Assembly (NCBI RefSeq): GCF_035555955.1
Contig: NZ_DATMGA010000011.1
Span: forward strand, 62,001-126,000
Source: Eoetvoesia sp035555955
Lineage (GTDB): Bacteria > Pseudomonadota > Gammaproteobacteria > Burkholderiales > Burkholderiaceae_B
Length of the DNA: 64,000 nucleotides
Reading direction: 5' to 3'
The number at the start of each line of letters is the position of its first letter. The stretch's first letter is position 1. Shown here in pieces: positions 8,931-16,936 of the stretch. The notes under the pieces are model-generated. The model was given only the letters and a program-made list of their open reading frames with translations. It was not told where the DNA came from and made no database searches. Made by a program: the position numbers and the translations under genes.

Positions 8931-10778
8931 CTATGTGGGTGTGGGTGGAACTACTTTAGCATTGTGCAGCCTTCGGCTGTCATCATAAGGGAAAATGTCT
9001 TCGATCCGGCCCAGGTTGGCCCGGCTGCGGCAGGCCTGCCACCATTCGGGCTGCAGCAGGTCGGCGTGGTATTGCGTGAAGCTGCGGGCGATGCGGGCAT
9101 TGCCGAGCAGGAAGGTGGCGAACTCCTCGGGGAAGACGTCGTTGGGGCCCACGGAATACCAGGGCTCGGCCGCCAGCTCGGCCTCTTCGTACGGGGCGGG
9201 GGGAATGCGCCGGAAATTCATTTCGGTCATGCGCTGGATTTCGTCGTAGTCGTAGAACACGACGCGCCCCAGGCGGGTGACACCGAAGTTCTTGAACAGC
9301 ATGTCGCCGGGGAAGATGTTGGCGGCGGCAAGCTCCCGGATGGCGTCGCCGTATTGCCGCACGGCCGCCTCGGCCGCGGCGTCGGAGGCGCGGGCCAGAT
9401 ACAGGTTGAGGGGCGTCATGCGCCGCTCGATGTACACATGGCGCAGGACGATGACGTCGCCGGCCTCTTCCAGCAGTTCCGGAACCTCGCGGCGCAGCTC
9501 GTCCAGCAGCGCATCGGAAAAACGCGCGCGCGGCAGCGCCACCTGCGAGTATTCCCAGGTGTCGGCCATGCGGCCCACCCGGTCGTGTTTCTTGACCATC
9601 TGGTATTTGCGCCGCACGGTGGCGTGGTCCATGCCCGGCTTGGCGATGCGGTCGCGGATCAGCTTGAACACATAGGGGTAGGACGGCAGGGTGAACACCG
9701 TCATGACCATGCCCTTGATGCCGGGCGCGACGTCGAACTTGTCGTGCGAGTGCGCAAGATGGCGCAGGAAGTCCCGGTAGAACAGGGTCTTGCCCTGTTT
9801 TTGCAAGCCGATGATGGTGTAGATCTCGGCCTTGGGCTTGCGCGGCAGCAGCGTGTTCAGGAAGTCCACGTAGGCCGAGGGCGCTTCCATGTCCACCAGG
9901 AAATAGGCGCGGGTGAAGCTGAACAGCGTGCTCAGGTCGTCGCTGGAATGCAGCAGCGCATCGATGGCGATATGGCCGGCGGGCGTGTGCAGCAGGGCGA
10001 CGGCGAAGGGAAAGACGGCGGCCTGGTTGATGAGGCGGCCTACTATGTATGCGCCCTTGTTGCGGAAGAACAGGGAATTCAGGACGTGGATCTGGCAGTC
10101 GGGGGCCAGGCGCTGGCCGCTGTCGCGGGGAATGCGACGGCGCAGCTCGTGCACGGCCATGCGGGCGACGCGGCGCGCATCGGCGGGCAGGTCGGAGAAA
10201 GGCGCGGCCAGGCCGAAATCGGCCACCATGTTGAGCAGGGATTTTTCCAGGCCTTCGGTGCCTGGGTAATACACGCGATAGGCCGGCAGCTTGCTGTCGA
10301 TGTATTCGGTGGCGACCGCCGGCCGCACGAACAGGAAGTCGTTGTGGAAGTAGTCGCGGTGCAGGATGCGGCACGAGACCGAATTGAAAAAGGTTTCGGC
10401 GCATTCCGGCTGCTTGTGGCCGGCCAGCAGCCCGATGTATTCGGTTTTGGTTTCCTGCCAGAAGGCTTGCTGCTCGGGGCTGAGCTCGCGCCCGGCGGCG
10501 GCGTTGCCTGGCCGCGCCCGGCTGTCCTTCAGGGCCGAGCCGAGCGTGGTGGTGCATTCGTGCACGCGTGTATCGTAGTATTCGATGCGCTCGCGCGAGA
10601 GCTGCTGGATGGCGAGCCAGTTGCCCGATTCGAACAAGGCCTTGGCGCGTTGCGCGCCGTAGCGGAACAGAGCGTAGTGGCGATCGAAGCCGTTCAGGAT
10701 GATGCGCGCTACCGCCTGGGGCGATAAGGCATTGCGCGATATGGGCTCGATGCGTTGGTGATCGCCGGAGTAGCTCAT
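8931..10778 (-). CDS. aceK: Isocitrate dehydrogenase kinase/phosphatase
   Basis: AceK phosphorylates and dephosphorylates isocitrate dehydrogenase and so sets flux between the TCA cycle and the glyoxylate bypass. The 615-residue protein matches the family throughout, including the early NALSPQAVARIILNGFDRHY segment, the regulatory N-terminal half, and the kinase-like half with VFTLPSYPYVFKLIRDR and NFGVTRLGRVVFYDYDE. Unlike in E. coli it is not with aceBA but between ivd and a thiolase. This makes sense because leucine breakdown yields acetyl-CoA, a glyoxylate-bypass substrate. Confidence 0.96.
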   Translation of the reverse strand: MSYSGDHQRIEPISRNALSPQAVARIILNGFDRHYALFRYGAQRAKALFESGNWLAIQQLSRERIEYYDTRVHECTTTLGSALKDSRARPGNAAAGRELSPEQQAFWQETKTEYIGLLAGHKQPECAETFFNSVSCRILHRDYFHNDFLFVRPAVATEYIDSKLPAYRVYYPGTEGLEKSLLNMVADFGLAAPFSDLPADARRVARMAVHELRRRIPRDSGQRLAPDCQIHVLNSLFFRNKGAYIVGRLINQAAVFPFAVALLHTPAGHIAIDALLHSSDDLSTLFSFTRAYFLVDMEAPSAYVDFLNTLLPRKPKAEIYTIIGLQKQGKTLFYRDFLRHLAHSHDKFDVAPGIKGMVMTVFTLPSYPYVFKLIRDRIAKPGMDHATVRRKYQMVKKHDRVGRMADTWEYSQVALPRARFSDALLDELRREVPELLEEAGDVIVLRHVYIERRMTPLNLYLARASDAAAEAAVRQYGDAIRELAAANIFPGDMLFKNFGVTRLGRVVFYDYDEIQRMTEMNFRRIPPAPYEEAELAAEPWYSVGPNDVFPEEFATFLLGNARIARSFTQYHADLLQPEWWQACRSRANLGRIEDIFPYDDSRRLHNAKVVPPTPT

Positions 10779-10838
10779 GTGTGTTCTGCCGCGGCGCAGC
10801 CGCTTTGGGGTTTCGCCCCATTGTAAGGCTTTTGCGGC

Positions 10839-12020
10839 TCAGGGCGCCGGGCCGAACAGTTCGCGCCCGATGAGCATGCGGCGGATTTCGCTGGTGCCGG
10901 CACCGATTTCGTACAGCTTGGCATCACGCCAGAGGCGCGCGGCGGGGTAGTCGTTGATATAGCCGTTGCCGCCCAGTATCTGGATGCCTTCGCCTGCCAG
11001 GCGGGTGGCGTTTTCGGCGCAGAACAGAATGGCAGCGGCGCAATCCTTGCGCAGCCCGCGCCGCTGCTCTTTGTCGCCCGCCTGGTCCAGCGCCCGTCCC
11101 ACCGCATAGCCGAAGGCCCGGCTGGCCTGCAGGGTGGTGTAGATATCGGCCATTTTGGCCTGGATGAGCTGGAACTGGCCTATGGGCTGGCCGAATTGCC
11201 GCCGTTCGCGCACATAGGGCAGAGTCAGGTCCAGAACCGCCTGCATGATGCCCAGCGGCCCCGCCGCCAGCACGGCGCGTTCGGAGTCCAGGCCGCTCAT
11301 GAGCACGCCCATGCCCTGATCCAGGCCGCCCAGGATGTTTTGTTCGGGCACCTCGCAGTCCTGGAAAACCAGCTCGCCGGTATGGCTGCCGCGCATGCCC
11401 AGCTTGTCCAGCTTCTGGGCGACGCTGAAACCTTTGCAGCCTTTTTCGACAATGAAGGCGGTGATGCCGTGCTGGTGTTTTTCGGGATTGGTCTTGGCGT
11501 ATACCACCAGGGTGTCGGCGTCGGGCCCGTTGGTGATCCACATCTTGGTGCCGTTCAGCACGTAGCGGTCACCCGTTTTGCTGGCCCGCAGCGCCATGCC
11601 GGCGACGTCGGAACCCGCATTGGGCTCGCTCATGGCCAGCGCGCCGACGTGCTGGCCGCTGATGAGCGCGGGCAGGTACCTGCGCTTTTGCTCGGGGGTG
11701 CCGTGGCGGTTGATCTGGTTGACGCACAGGTTGGAGTGCGCGCCGTAGGACAAGGCCACCGCCGCGCTGGCGCGCGATATTTCCTCCATGGCGATCATGT
11801 GGGCCAGGAAGCCCATGCGCTGGCCGCCGTACTCTTCGTCGGCGGTAATGCCCAGCAGGCCCAGTTGGCCAAGCTTGGGCCAGAGATCCATGGGGAATTG
11901 GTCGGTTTTGTCGATCTGGGCGGCGCGCGGCGAGATTTCGGCCAGAGCGAAGCGGCGGACGGCATCGCGCAGCATGTCGAGATCCTGGCCAAGGTCCAGG
12001 TTCAGGCCCGGAATAGTCAT
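10839..12020 (-). CDS. ivd: Isovaleryl-CoA dehydrogenase
   Basis: FAD-dependent acyl-CoA dehydrogenase oxidising isovaleryl-CoA to 3-methylcrotonyl-CoA, the first committed step of leucine catabolism (also called liuA). It is 393 residues. The AMSEPNAGSDVAGM and WITNGPDADTLVVYAK signatures are present, the SGLDSERAVLAAGP segment carries the glutamate used as catalytic base in this subfamily, and the C-terminus has ILGGNGYINDYPAARLWRDAKLYEIGAGTSEI-type conservation. A GGAAGGAAG ribosome-binding site precedes the ATG. It leads the minus-strand run ivd-aceK-thiolase-liuB and is divergent from an MBL-fold gene. A perfect inverted repeat lies in the shared promoter region. Confidence 0.92.
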   Translation of the reverse strand: MTIPGLNLDLGQDLDMLRDAVRRFALAEISPRAAQIDKTDQFPMDLWPKLGQLGLLGITADEEYGGQRMGFLAHMIAMEEISRASAAVALSYGAHSNLCVNQINRHGTPEQKRRYLPALISGQHVGALAMSEPNAGSDVAGMALRASKTGDRYVLNGTKMWITNGPDADTLVVYAKTNPEKHQHGITAFIVEKGCKGFSVAQKLDKLGMRGSHTGELVFQDCEVPEQNILGGLDQGMGVLMSGLDSERAVLAAGPLGIMQAVLDLTLPYVRERRQFGQPIGQFQLIQAKMADIYTTLQASRAFGYAVGRALDQAGDKEQRRGLRKDCAAAILFCAENATRLAGEGIQILGGNGYINDYPAARLWRDAKLYEIGAGTSEIRRMLIGRELFGPAP

Positions 12021-12125
12021 GTCCGTCTTCCTTCCAGTGTGCGGGGCACCATGGGGTGGCCGCGGCGCTAGGCTCAGCGCCCTTTTTGCAGGAGGGGTGC
12101 TTCGCCTGACACCTATGCACTTATA

Positions 12126-12151
12126 TTACGTTAGCGGCGGCGGTAACGTAA
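12126..12151. promoter_or_regulatory. Perfect inverted repeat between ivd and MBL gene
   Basis: TTACGTTA-n10-TAACGTAA, an exact 8-bp inverted repeat with a GC-rich 10-bp spacer, lies in the 167-bp divergent intergenic region. It is 106 bp upstream of ivd and 37 bp upstream of the MBL-fold start. It is a plausible operator for a branched-chain degradation regulator (LiuR/LiuQ type); the regulator is not in the window. Confidence 0.5.
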
Positions 12152-12187
12152 ACTACCCGAAACCGTTGAAAAGCCTGGAGATGCTGG

Positions 12188-13261
12188 ATGAACCCTAACG
12201 AACAGAAACTGACCTACCCCTGGGGCGAGGCCGTTCCCGAACCCGGCCGCGCGCTGACCGTGGGCGACGGCGTGCGCTGGATCCGCCTGCCGCTGCCGTT
12301 CGCGCTGGATCATATCAACGTATGGCTGCTGCGCGACGAAATCGACGGCCGGCAGGGCTGGACGGTGGTCGATACCGGGGTCGCGCGCGACAACGTCAAG
12401 GCGCTGTGGGAACAAGTGTTCGAAACCGCACTGGACGGCCTGCCCGTGCTGCGCGTTCTGGTCACGCACATGCATCCCGACCATGTGGGGCTGGCGCAAT
12501 GGCTTTGCGAGCGCTGGAACGCGCCGTTGTGGATCACCATGACCGAGTTCATGACGGCGCGCCTGTGGTCGCGCGCGCCTTTGCAGAATCAGGTCGAGGG
12601 CGGCGCCGGCGGCGATATGGCCCTGGCGCATTTTGTTCGCCACGGCCTGTCCGACCCGCAGGCCATTCAGGAAATCGGCAAGCGCGGTTCGTACTACCCC
12701 AGCCTGGTGCCCGATGCGCCGGCCAGTTTCCGGCGCATCATGGATGGCGACGAGATCGCCATCGGCGGCCGCGTGTGGCGGGTCATCGTGGGCTACGGCC
12801 ATTCGCCCGAGCATGCCGCGCTGTATTGCGACACGCTGCAAATGCTGATTTCCGGCGACATGGTGCTGCCGCGCATTTCGACCAACGTCAGCGTGTTCAG
12901 CTTCGAGCCCGAGGCCAATCCGCTGCCCTTGTACCTGAAGTCCCTGAAGCGGTTCGACGGCTTGCCCGAGGACACTGTGGTGCTGCCGTCGCACGGCCGC
13001 CCTTTCAAGGGACTGCACGAGCGCATCGCCCAGCAGCACGCCCATCATGCCGAGCGCCTCGACGAAGTCATGGCGGCCTGTCGCACGCCCCGCAGCGCCA
13101 ACGACATCGTGCCCATCATGTTCCACCGCAAGCTGGACACGCATCAAATCACCTTCGCCATCGGCGAGGCGCTGGCGCATCTGCACGCCCTGTATTACCA
13201 GGGCAAGCTTAAGCGCGAGCTCGGCGGCGACGGCGTCTTCCGCTTCAGCCTGGCGGGCTAG
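12188..13261 (+). CDS. MBL-fold metallo-hydrolase
   Basis: 357-residue metallo-beta-lactamase-fold protein. The zinc-binding motif THMHPDHVG is at about residues 95-103. Further His/Asp ligands are found in YGHSPEHAALYC and near LPSHGRPFKG, so the dinuclear metal site appears complete. A C-terminal winged-helix-like extension (QITFAIGEALAHLHAL) resembles LACTB2-type proteins. The substrate is not predictable; thioester or nucleic-acid hydrolysis are both known in the fold. It is divergent from ivd, sharing an inverted repeat, so a link to acyl-CoA metabolism is possible. Confidence 0.83.
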   Translation: MNPNEQKLTYPWGEAVPEPGRALTVGDGVRWIRLPLPFALDHINVWLLRDEIDGRQGWTVVDTGVARDNVKALWEQVFETALDGLPVLRVLVTHMHPDHVGLAQWLCERWNAPLWITMTEFMTARLWSRAPLQNQVEGGAGGDMALAHFVRHGLSDPQAIQEIGKRGSYYPSLVPDAPASFRRIMDGDEIAIGGRVWRVIVGYGHSPEHAALYCDTLQMLISGDMVLPRISTNVSVFSFEPEANPLPLYLKSLKRFDGLPEDTVVLPSHGRPFKGLHERIAQQHAHHAERLDEVMAACRTPRSANDIVPIMFHRKLDTHQITFAIGEALAHLHALYYQGKLKRELGGDGVFRFSLAG

Positions 13262-13309
13262 GCCCTAGGGCAGCTCGGCCTGTCGACGGTGTGCCGGCCG
13301 CCCAGGCTT

Positions 13310-13936
13310 CTAGCGGCTGGCGAAGGCCAGCTTGGCGGCCAGGCCCAGGAACACGGTTCCGGCAAAATAATTGAGCAGGCGCTGCGCCTTGGCCGAGCGT
13401 TGTATCAGCTCGCCGAAGACGCCGGAAAAAAAAGCGATGCAGCCGAACACCAGTAAGGTCGCGGCAATGAACAGCAGGCCCAGGCTCAGCGTCTGCAGCG
13501 CCACCGAGCCGCGCGCCGCCGAGGTGAACTGCGGCAGGAAGGCCAGGAAGAACAGCGACACCTTGGGGTTGGTGAGATTCATGACGATGCCGCGCCGGTA
13601 GAGCGTGGCATTGCTTTGGCGCGGCGGCCTGGAGGCCGCGTGGGTATCCGGCCTGGCCCGGAAGGCGCCCCAGGCCAGGTATATGAGGTAGACTGCCCCG
13701 GCCAGCTTGAGCACGATGAAGGCGGTTTCGGAAGCGGCGAACAGCGCGGCCAGCCCGACGGCCACGGCCACAGTATGGCCGACCAGGCCCGTGCACAGGC
13801 CCAGCACGACCAGCATGCCCGAGCGGCGTCCCCACATGGCCGACTGCATCAGCACGAAGACATTGTCCGGCCCCGGGGCCAGGGCCAGCAGGATGGCGAT
13901 GCCGAAGAAAGACAGGGCGATTTCAGGGGTGAGCAT
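13310..13936 (-). CDS. LysE/RhtB family amino-acid exporter
   Basis: 208-residue inner-membrane protein with about six hydrophobic segments and the LysE-family signature LALAPGPDNVFVLMQSAMWGRRSG near the N-terminus, plus NLTNPKVSLFFLAFLPQF in the middle. The family exports amino acids such as homoserine, threonine or lysine. The ATG at 13934-13936 (MLTPEIALSFFG) is chosen because the conserved first membrane segment starts there; an upstream extension is poorly conserved. It is divergent from metC. Confidence 0.9.
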   Translation of the reverse strand: MLTPEIALSFFGIAILLALAPGPDNVFVLMQSAMWGRRSGMLVVLGLCTGLVGHTVAVAVGLAALFAASETAFIVLKLAGAVYLIYLAWGAFRARPDTHAASRPPRQSNATLYRRGIVMNLTNPKVSLFFLAFLPQFTSAARGSVALQTLSLGLLFIAATLLVFGCIAFFSGVFGELIQRSAKAQRLLNYFAGTVFLGLAAKLAFASR

Positions 13937-14088
13937 GGCGAATAAGTACGTTGTGCGAGGCTGGCGCGCGGCGTTGCGCCGGATTGGACGGGCAAAATGT
14001 GGTAGTTTTGGACATGGCCCGAGCCCGCTGCCAAGCGCAGCCGCGCTCAGGGTATTTTTGCGAACCATCCAAACCAACCTCGGAAGTC

Positions 14089-15285
14089 ATGGCTCATACC
14101 GGTACCACGCGTCTAGAAACCCAGCTGCTGCATTCGGGCATTGCCGAGTTTAATCCCAAAACCCAGTCGGCGCCGGTGGCGCTGCCTTCCATGCGGACCA
14201 GCACGGTCCGCTTCGCCAGCCTGGAGGCGCTGGACCATGCCCTGGCCGACAAGGCGGACGGCGAGCGCATCGCCACCTACGGCCGCTCCGGCATGGACAC
14301 GCATGCCGCGCTGGAAGAGGTGTTTTGCGAACTGGAGGGGACGCAGCGCGCTTTCCTGGCGCCGTCGGGCCTTTCGGCGGTCACCCTGGTCTTCATGGCT
14401 CTGCTCAACGCCGGCGACCACGTCATCGTGGCCGACTGCGTATACGGCCCGGTGCGCCATCTGGACAAGACCGTGCTGCGGCGCATGGGCATCGAGGTCT
14501 CGTACTGCCGCGCCGAGCCCGGGGCGCTCGAGTCGCAGGTCAGGCCCAATACGCGCATGCTGTATGTCGAGTCGCCGGGCTCCCTGCTCATGGAAATGCT
14601 TGACCTTCCCGCGCTGGCCGAGTTCGCGCGGCGGCACAAACTGGTGCTTGCTGCCGACAACACCTGGGGCGCGGGCTATGTCTACCGTCCGTTGGACCTG
14701 GGGGTCGATGTTTCGGCGGTGGCGGGCACGAAGTACATAGGCGGGCATTCCGACCTGATGCTGGGCGCGGTCATGGCCAACGACCCCGAGCTCGTGCGGC
14801 GTCTCAACGAAACCCACTATGCCATGGGGTATTCGATAAGCGCCGACGATGCCTGGCTGGCCTTGCGCGGCGTGCGCACCTTGCCCATCCGCATGCGCCA
14901 GCACGCCGAAAACGCCTTGCGGGTCTGCGAATTCCTGGCGTCACGCCCCGAAACCGCGCGCATCTACCATCCGGCCTGGCCGCAGGATCCAGGCCATGCT
15001 TTGTGGCAACGCGACTGCCATGGCTCGAACGGCATGCTGTCGGTCGAGCTGGCGCTCGACCACGCGCAGGCGCGGCGATTCGTGAATGCGCTGACGCTAT
15101 ACGGGATCGGTTATTCGTGGGGCGGCTTTGAAAGCCTGGTGCAGTTGGTCGAACATGCGCCGCTGACCCAGCACAGCTACTGGGGCGGCGGCGACAACGC
15201 GGTCGTGCGCCTGCATATCGGCCTGGAGGCCGTCGAGGACCTGGTCGCCGACCTGGCCCAGGCCCTGGACAAAGCGCGGGCTTGA
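14089..15285 (+). CDS. metC: Cystathionine beta-lyase
   Basis: PLP-dependent Cys/Met-metabolism enzyme splitting cystathionine to homocysteine, pyruvate and ammonia. It is 398 residues from MAHTGTTRLETQLLHSG. Features include the AFLAPSGLSAVTLVFMALL cofactor segment, the DNTWGAGY Asp motif, the PLP-lysine block AGTKYIGGHSDLMLGAV (Lys about residue 215) and the C-terminal SLVQLVEH substrate-binding segment. MetC rather than cystathionine gamma-synthase is suggested by the HSDLMLG and SYWGGG features. It stands alone, divergent from the LysE exporter and convergent with dsbA. Confidence 0.9.
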   Translation: MAHTGTTRLETQLLHSGIAEFNPKTQSAPVALPSMRTSTVRFASLEALDHALADKADGERIATYGRSGMDTHAALEEVFCELEGTQRAFLAPSGLSAVTLVFMALLNAGDHVIVADCVYGPVRHLDKTVLRRMGIEVSYCRAEPGALESQVRPNTRMLYVESPGSLLMEMLDLPALAEFARRHKLVLAADNTWGAGYVYRPLDLGVDVSAVAGTKYIGGHSDLMLGAVMANDPELVRRLNETHYAMGYSISADDAWLALRGVRTLPIRMRQHAENALRVCEFLASRPETARIYHPAWPQDPGHALWQRDCHGSNGMLSVELALDHAQARRFVNALTLYGIGYSWGGFESLVQLVEHAPLTQHSYWGGGDNAVVRLHIGLEAVEDLVADLAQALDKARA

Positions 15286-15398
15286 TGCCCTGAGCGTGGT
15301 TCTGCGGCCGGGAACCCGCGCCGGCAAGGCGCGGCGGGTCGTAACGCTACTCGCGCCGGGGCGTTCGGGCGGTTCGCCGAACACCCCCTTCGACATGA

Positions 15399-16040
15399 TT
15401 ACTTCTTGTCTTTGAGCAGACCGTCGAGCAGCTTTTGCGCCACGTCGATGGTGCCCTGGTAGCTGTTCGTCATGGAAGGCGAAACCACATATTGCCCGCC
15501 CACCGAGATGCTGGGCGTGCCCTCGATCTGGTAGGACTGGGTGAGTTCGTTGGCGCGCTTGATCTTGGCGTTGATGCCGAAAGAATTGAAGACCGCTTCG
15601 AACTTGGCGCGGTCGATGCCTTTGCTGACGGCCCAGTCGGCGATGGCCTTGGCTTCGAAGATGCGCTTGTGCTCGGTGTGGATGGCCTTGAAGACTTCGT
15701 CGTTGAGGTCCATGCGGTCCAGGGCCTGCAGCGAGTAATACAGCTTTTGCAGATCGGTCATGCTGGCGTTGAAGGCTACGGGAACCTGGCGCAGGACGAC
15801 GTTGGAGGGCAGGGTCTTGGCCCATTTTTCGACCATGGGCTGCATGGCGGCGCAGTGCGGGCAGCTGTAGGCGAAAAACTCCAGGATCTCGATTTTGTCC
15901 GGCGTGTCGGAAGGCTGGGCCGGGTTCAGCGTGACGTACTGCTGGCCGGCGGCCTGGGCCTGGCCAAGAGGCGCGAACAGAGAGGCGGCGCCAAGGGCGG
16001 CGATGGCGAAAGTGCGAAGAAACAGGTTTTTAAACGACAT
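15399..16040 (-). CDS. dsbA: Thiol:disulfide interchange protein DsbA
   Basis: Periplasmic oxidase that introduces disulfide bonds into exported proteins. The 213-residue precursor has a Sec signal peptide (MSFKNLFLRTFAIAALG, cleavage after AQA near residue 30). The thioredoxin-fold active site is C60-P-H-C63, and the cis-proline is in IEGTPSISVGG. A helical insertion lies between them, as in DsbA. It follows the SPOR-protein gene and argS on the minus strand, an arrangement common in Alcaligenaceae and Burkholderiales. Confidence 0.94.
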   Translation of the reverse strand: MSFKNLFLRTFAIAALGAASLFAPLGQAQAAGQQYVTLNPAQPSDTPDKIEILEFFAYSCPHCAAMQPMVEKWAKTLPSNVVLRQVPVAFNASMTDLQKLYYSLQALDRMDLNDEVFKAIHTEHKRIFEAKAIADWAVSKGIDRAKFEAVFNSFGINAKIKRANELTQSYQIEGTPSISVGGQYVVSPSMTNSYQGTIDVAQKLLDGLLKDKK

Positions 16041-16162
16041 GGCTATGCATCCTGAGCTTGATGTGCTGTTTGGTGGATTCGAAGACTTGAACTTTTCGGC
16101 GCCTGACCGAATGGGTTATGACCGGATGGAAGCCGGCAAGTTCAAACGATATTGCGAATGAG

Positions 16163-16909
16163 TCATGGGCGCACCACCGACGAGTCGATCTTGGCCTCGC
16201 TGAGGCGGGCGCGCGAACGGTTCATTTCGTCGATGCCCTTGAAGGGGCCGACGCGCACGCGGTTGATGGTAGCGCCGTTGACCTGGGCCTTTTGCACTTG
16301 CACCGGCAGGCCCAGCATCAGGATCTGCGCCTTGACGGCATCGGCGTCGTTGGCCGACCGGTAGGCGCCGGCCTGCAGGTAGTAGGTGGTCTGGGTCGAG
16401 GCCGGCTTGGCTGGCTTGGCGGGTTCGGCCTTGGCCGCGGGGTGCGCCGCCGGCGCGGCCGGTTTCGGGGTTTCGGAGGTCTTTGGAGCCGGGGAGGCCG
16501 GCGCAGATTTGGAAGGGGGCGCGGCCTGAGCCTCTTTGGCCGGCGCTTCTTTTTTATCGGCGCCGGGCTCGGGCGCGCCCAAGGTGACCAGCAGCGCGCC
16601 GATCTCGTCGTTCATGGAGGGCGCGGGCGCTTCGCCGGGCGAAAGGGGGCGCGGCGCATTGGCCAGCGGGCTGTCCGAAGGCGCCGAGTCGTCTTTGCTG
16701 TAAAGCGCGCCGTTGGGGTCGACATTGCTGGGTATCTGGGTTTGCGGCTTCTCGCGCGTGACCTTGTCGACGAAAGGCATGGGCGCCTTGGTGACGTAGT
16801 AGGCCAGCCCCGCGGCAATGGCCAGCCCGATGATCAGGCCGGCCAGCATGCCGAACAGCGTGCTGCCCCCGGATTTCGAACTTGAGGATTTGCGACTGTT
16901 TCGTGCCAT
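16163..16909 (-). CDS. SPOR-domain membrane protein
   Basis: 248-residue bitopic protein. It has a basic Ser/Lys-rich cytoplasmic start, a transmembrane helix at about residues 18-37 (LFGMLAGLIIGLAIAAGLAY), a long Ala/Pro/Lys-rich periplasmic linker, and a C-terminal SPOR domain (about 172-248) with QTTYYLQAGAY and INRVRVGPFKG. SPOR domains bind denuded peptidoglycan at the septum, so a cell-division role of FtsN type is likely. It is downstream of argS (27-bp gap) and upstream of dsbA. Confidence 0.88.
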   Translation of the reverse strand: MARNSRKSSSSKSGGSTLFGMLAGLIIGLAIAAGLAYYVTKAPMPFVDKVTREKPQTQIPSNVDPNGALYSKDDSAPSDSPLANAPRPLSPGEAPAPSMNDEIGALLVTLGAPEPGADKKEAPAKEAQAAPPSKSAPASPAPKTSETPKPAAPAAHPAAKAEPAKPAKPASTQTTYYLQAGAYRSANDADAVKAQILMLGLPVQVQKAQVNGATINRVRVGPFKGIDEMNRSRARLSEAKIDSSVVRP

Positions 16910-16936
16910 AGTAAAAGCTAATCTCCGTTTGGGAGC

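Noticed and set aside
8877..10727. 616-codon plus-strand frame opposite aceK
   Set aside because: Antisense of a clear AceK; high GC keeps the opposite frame open.
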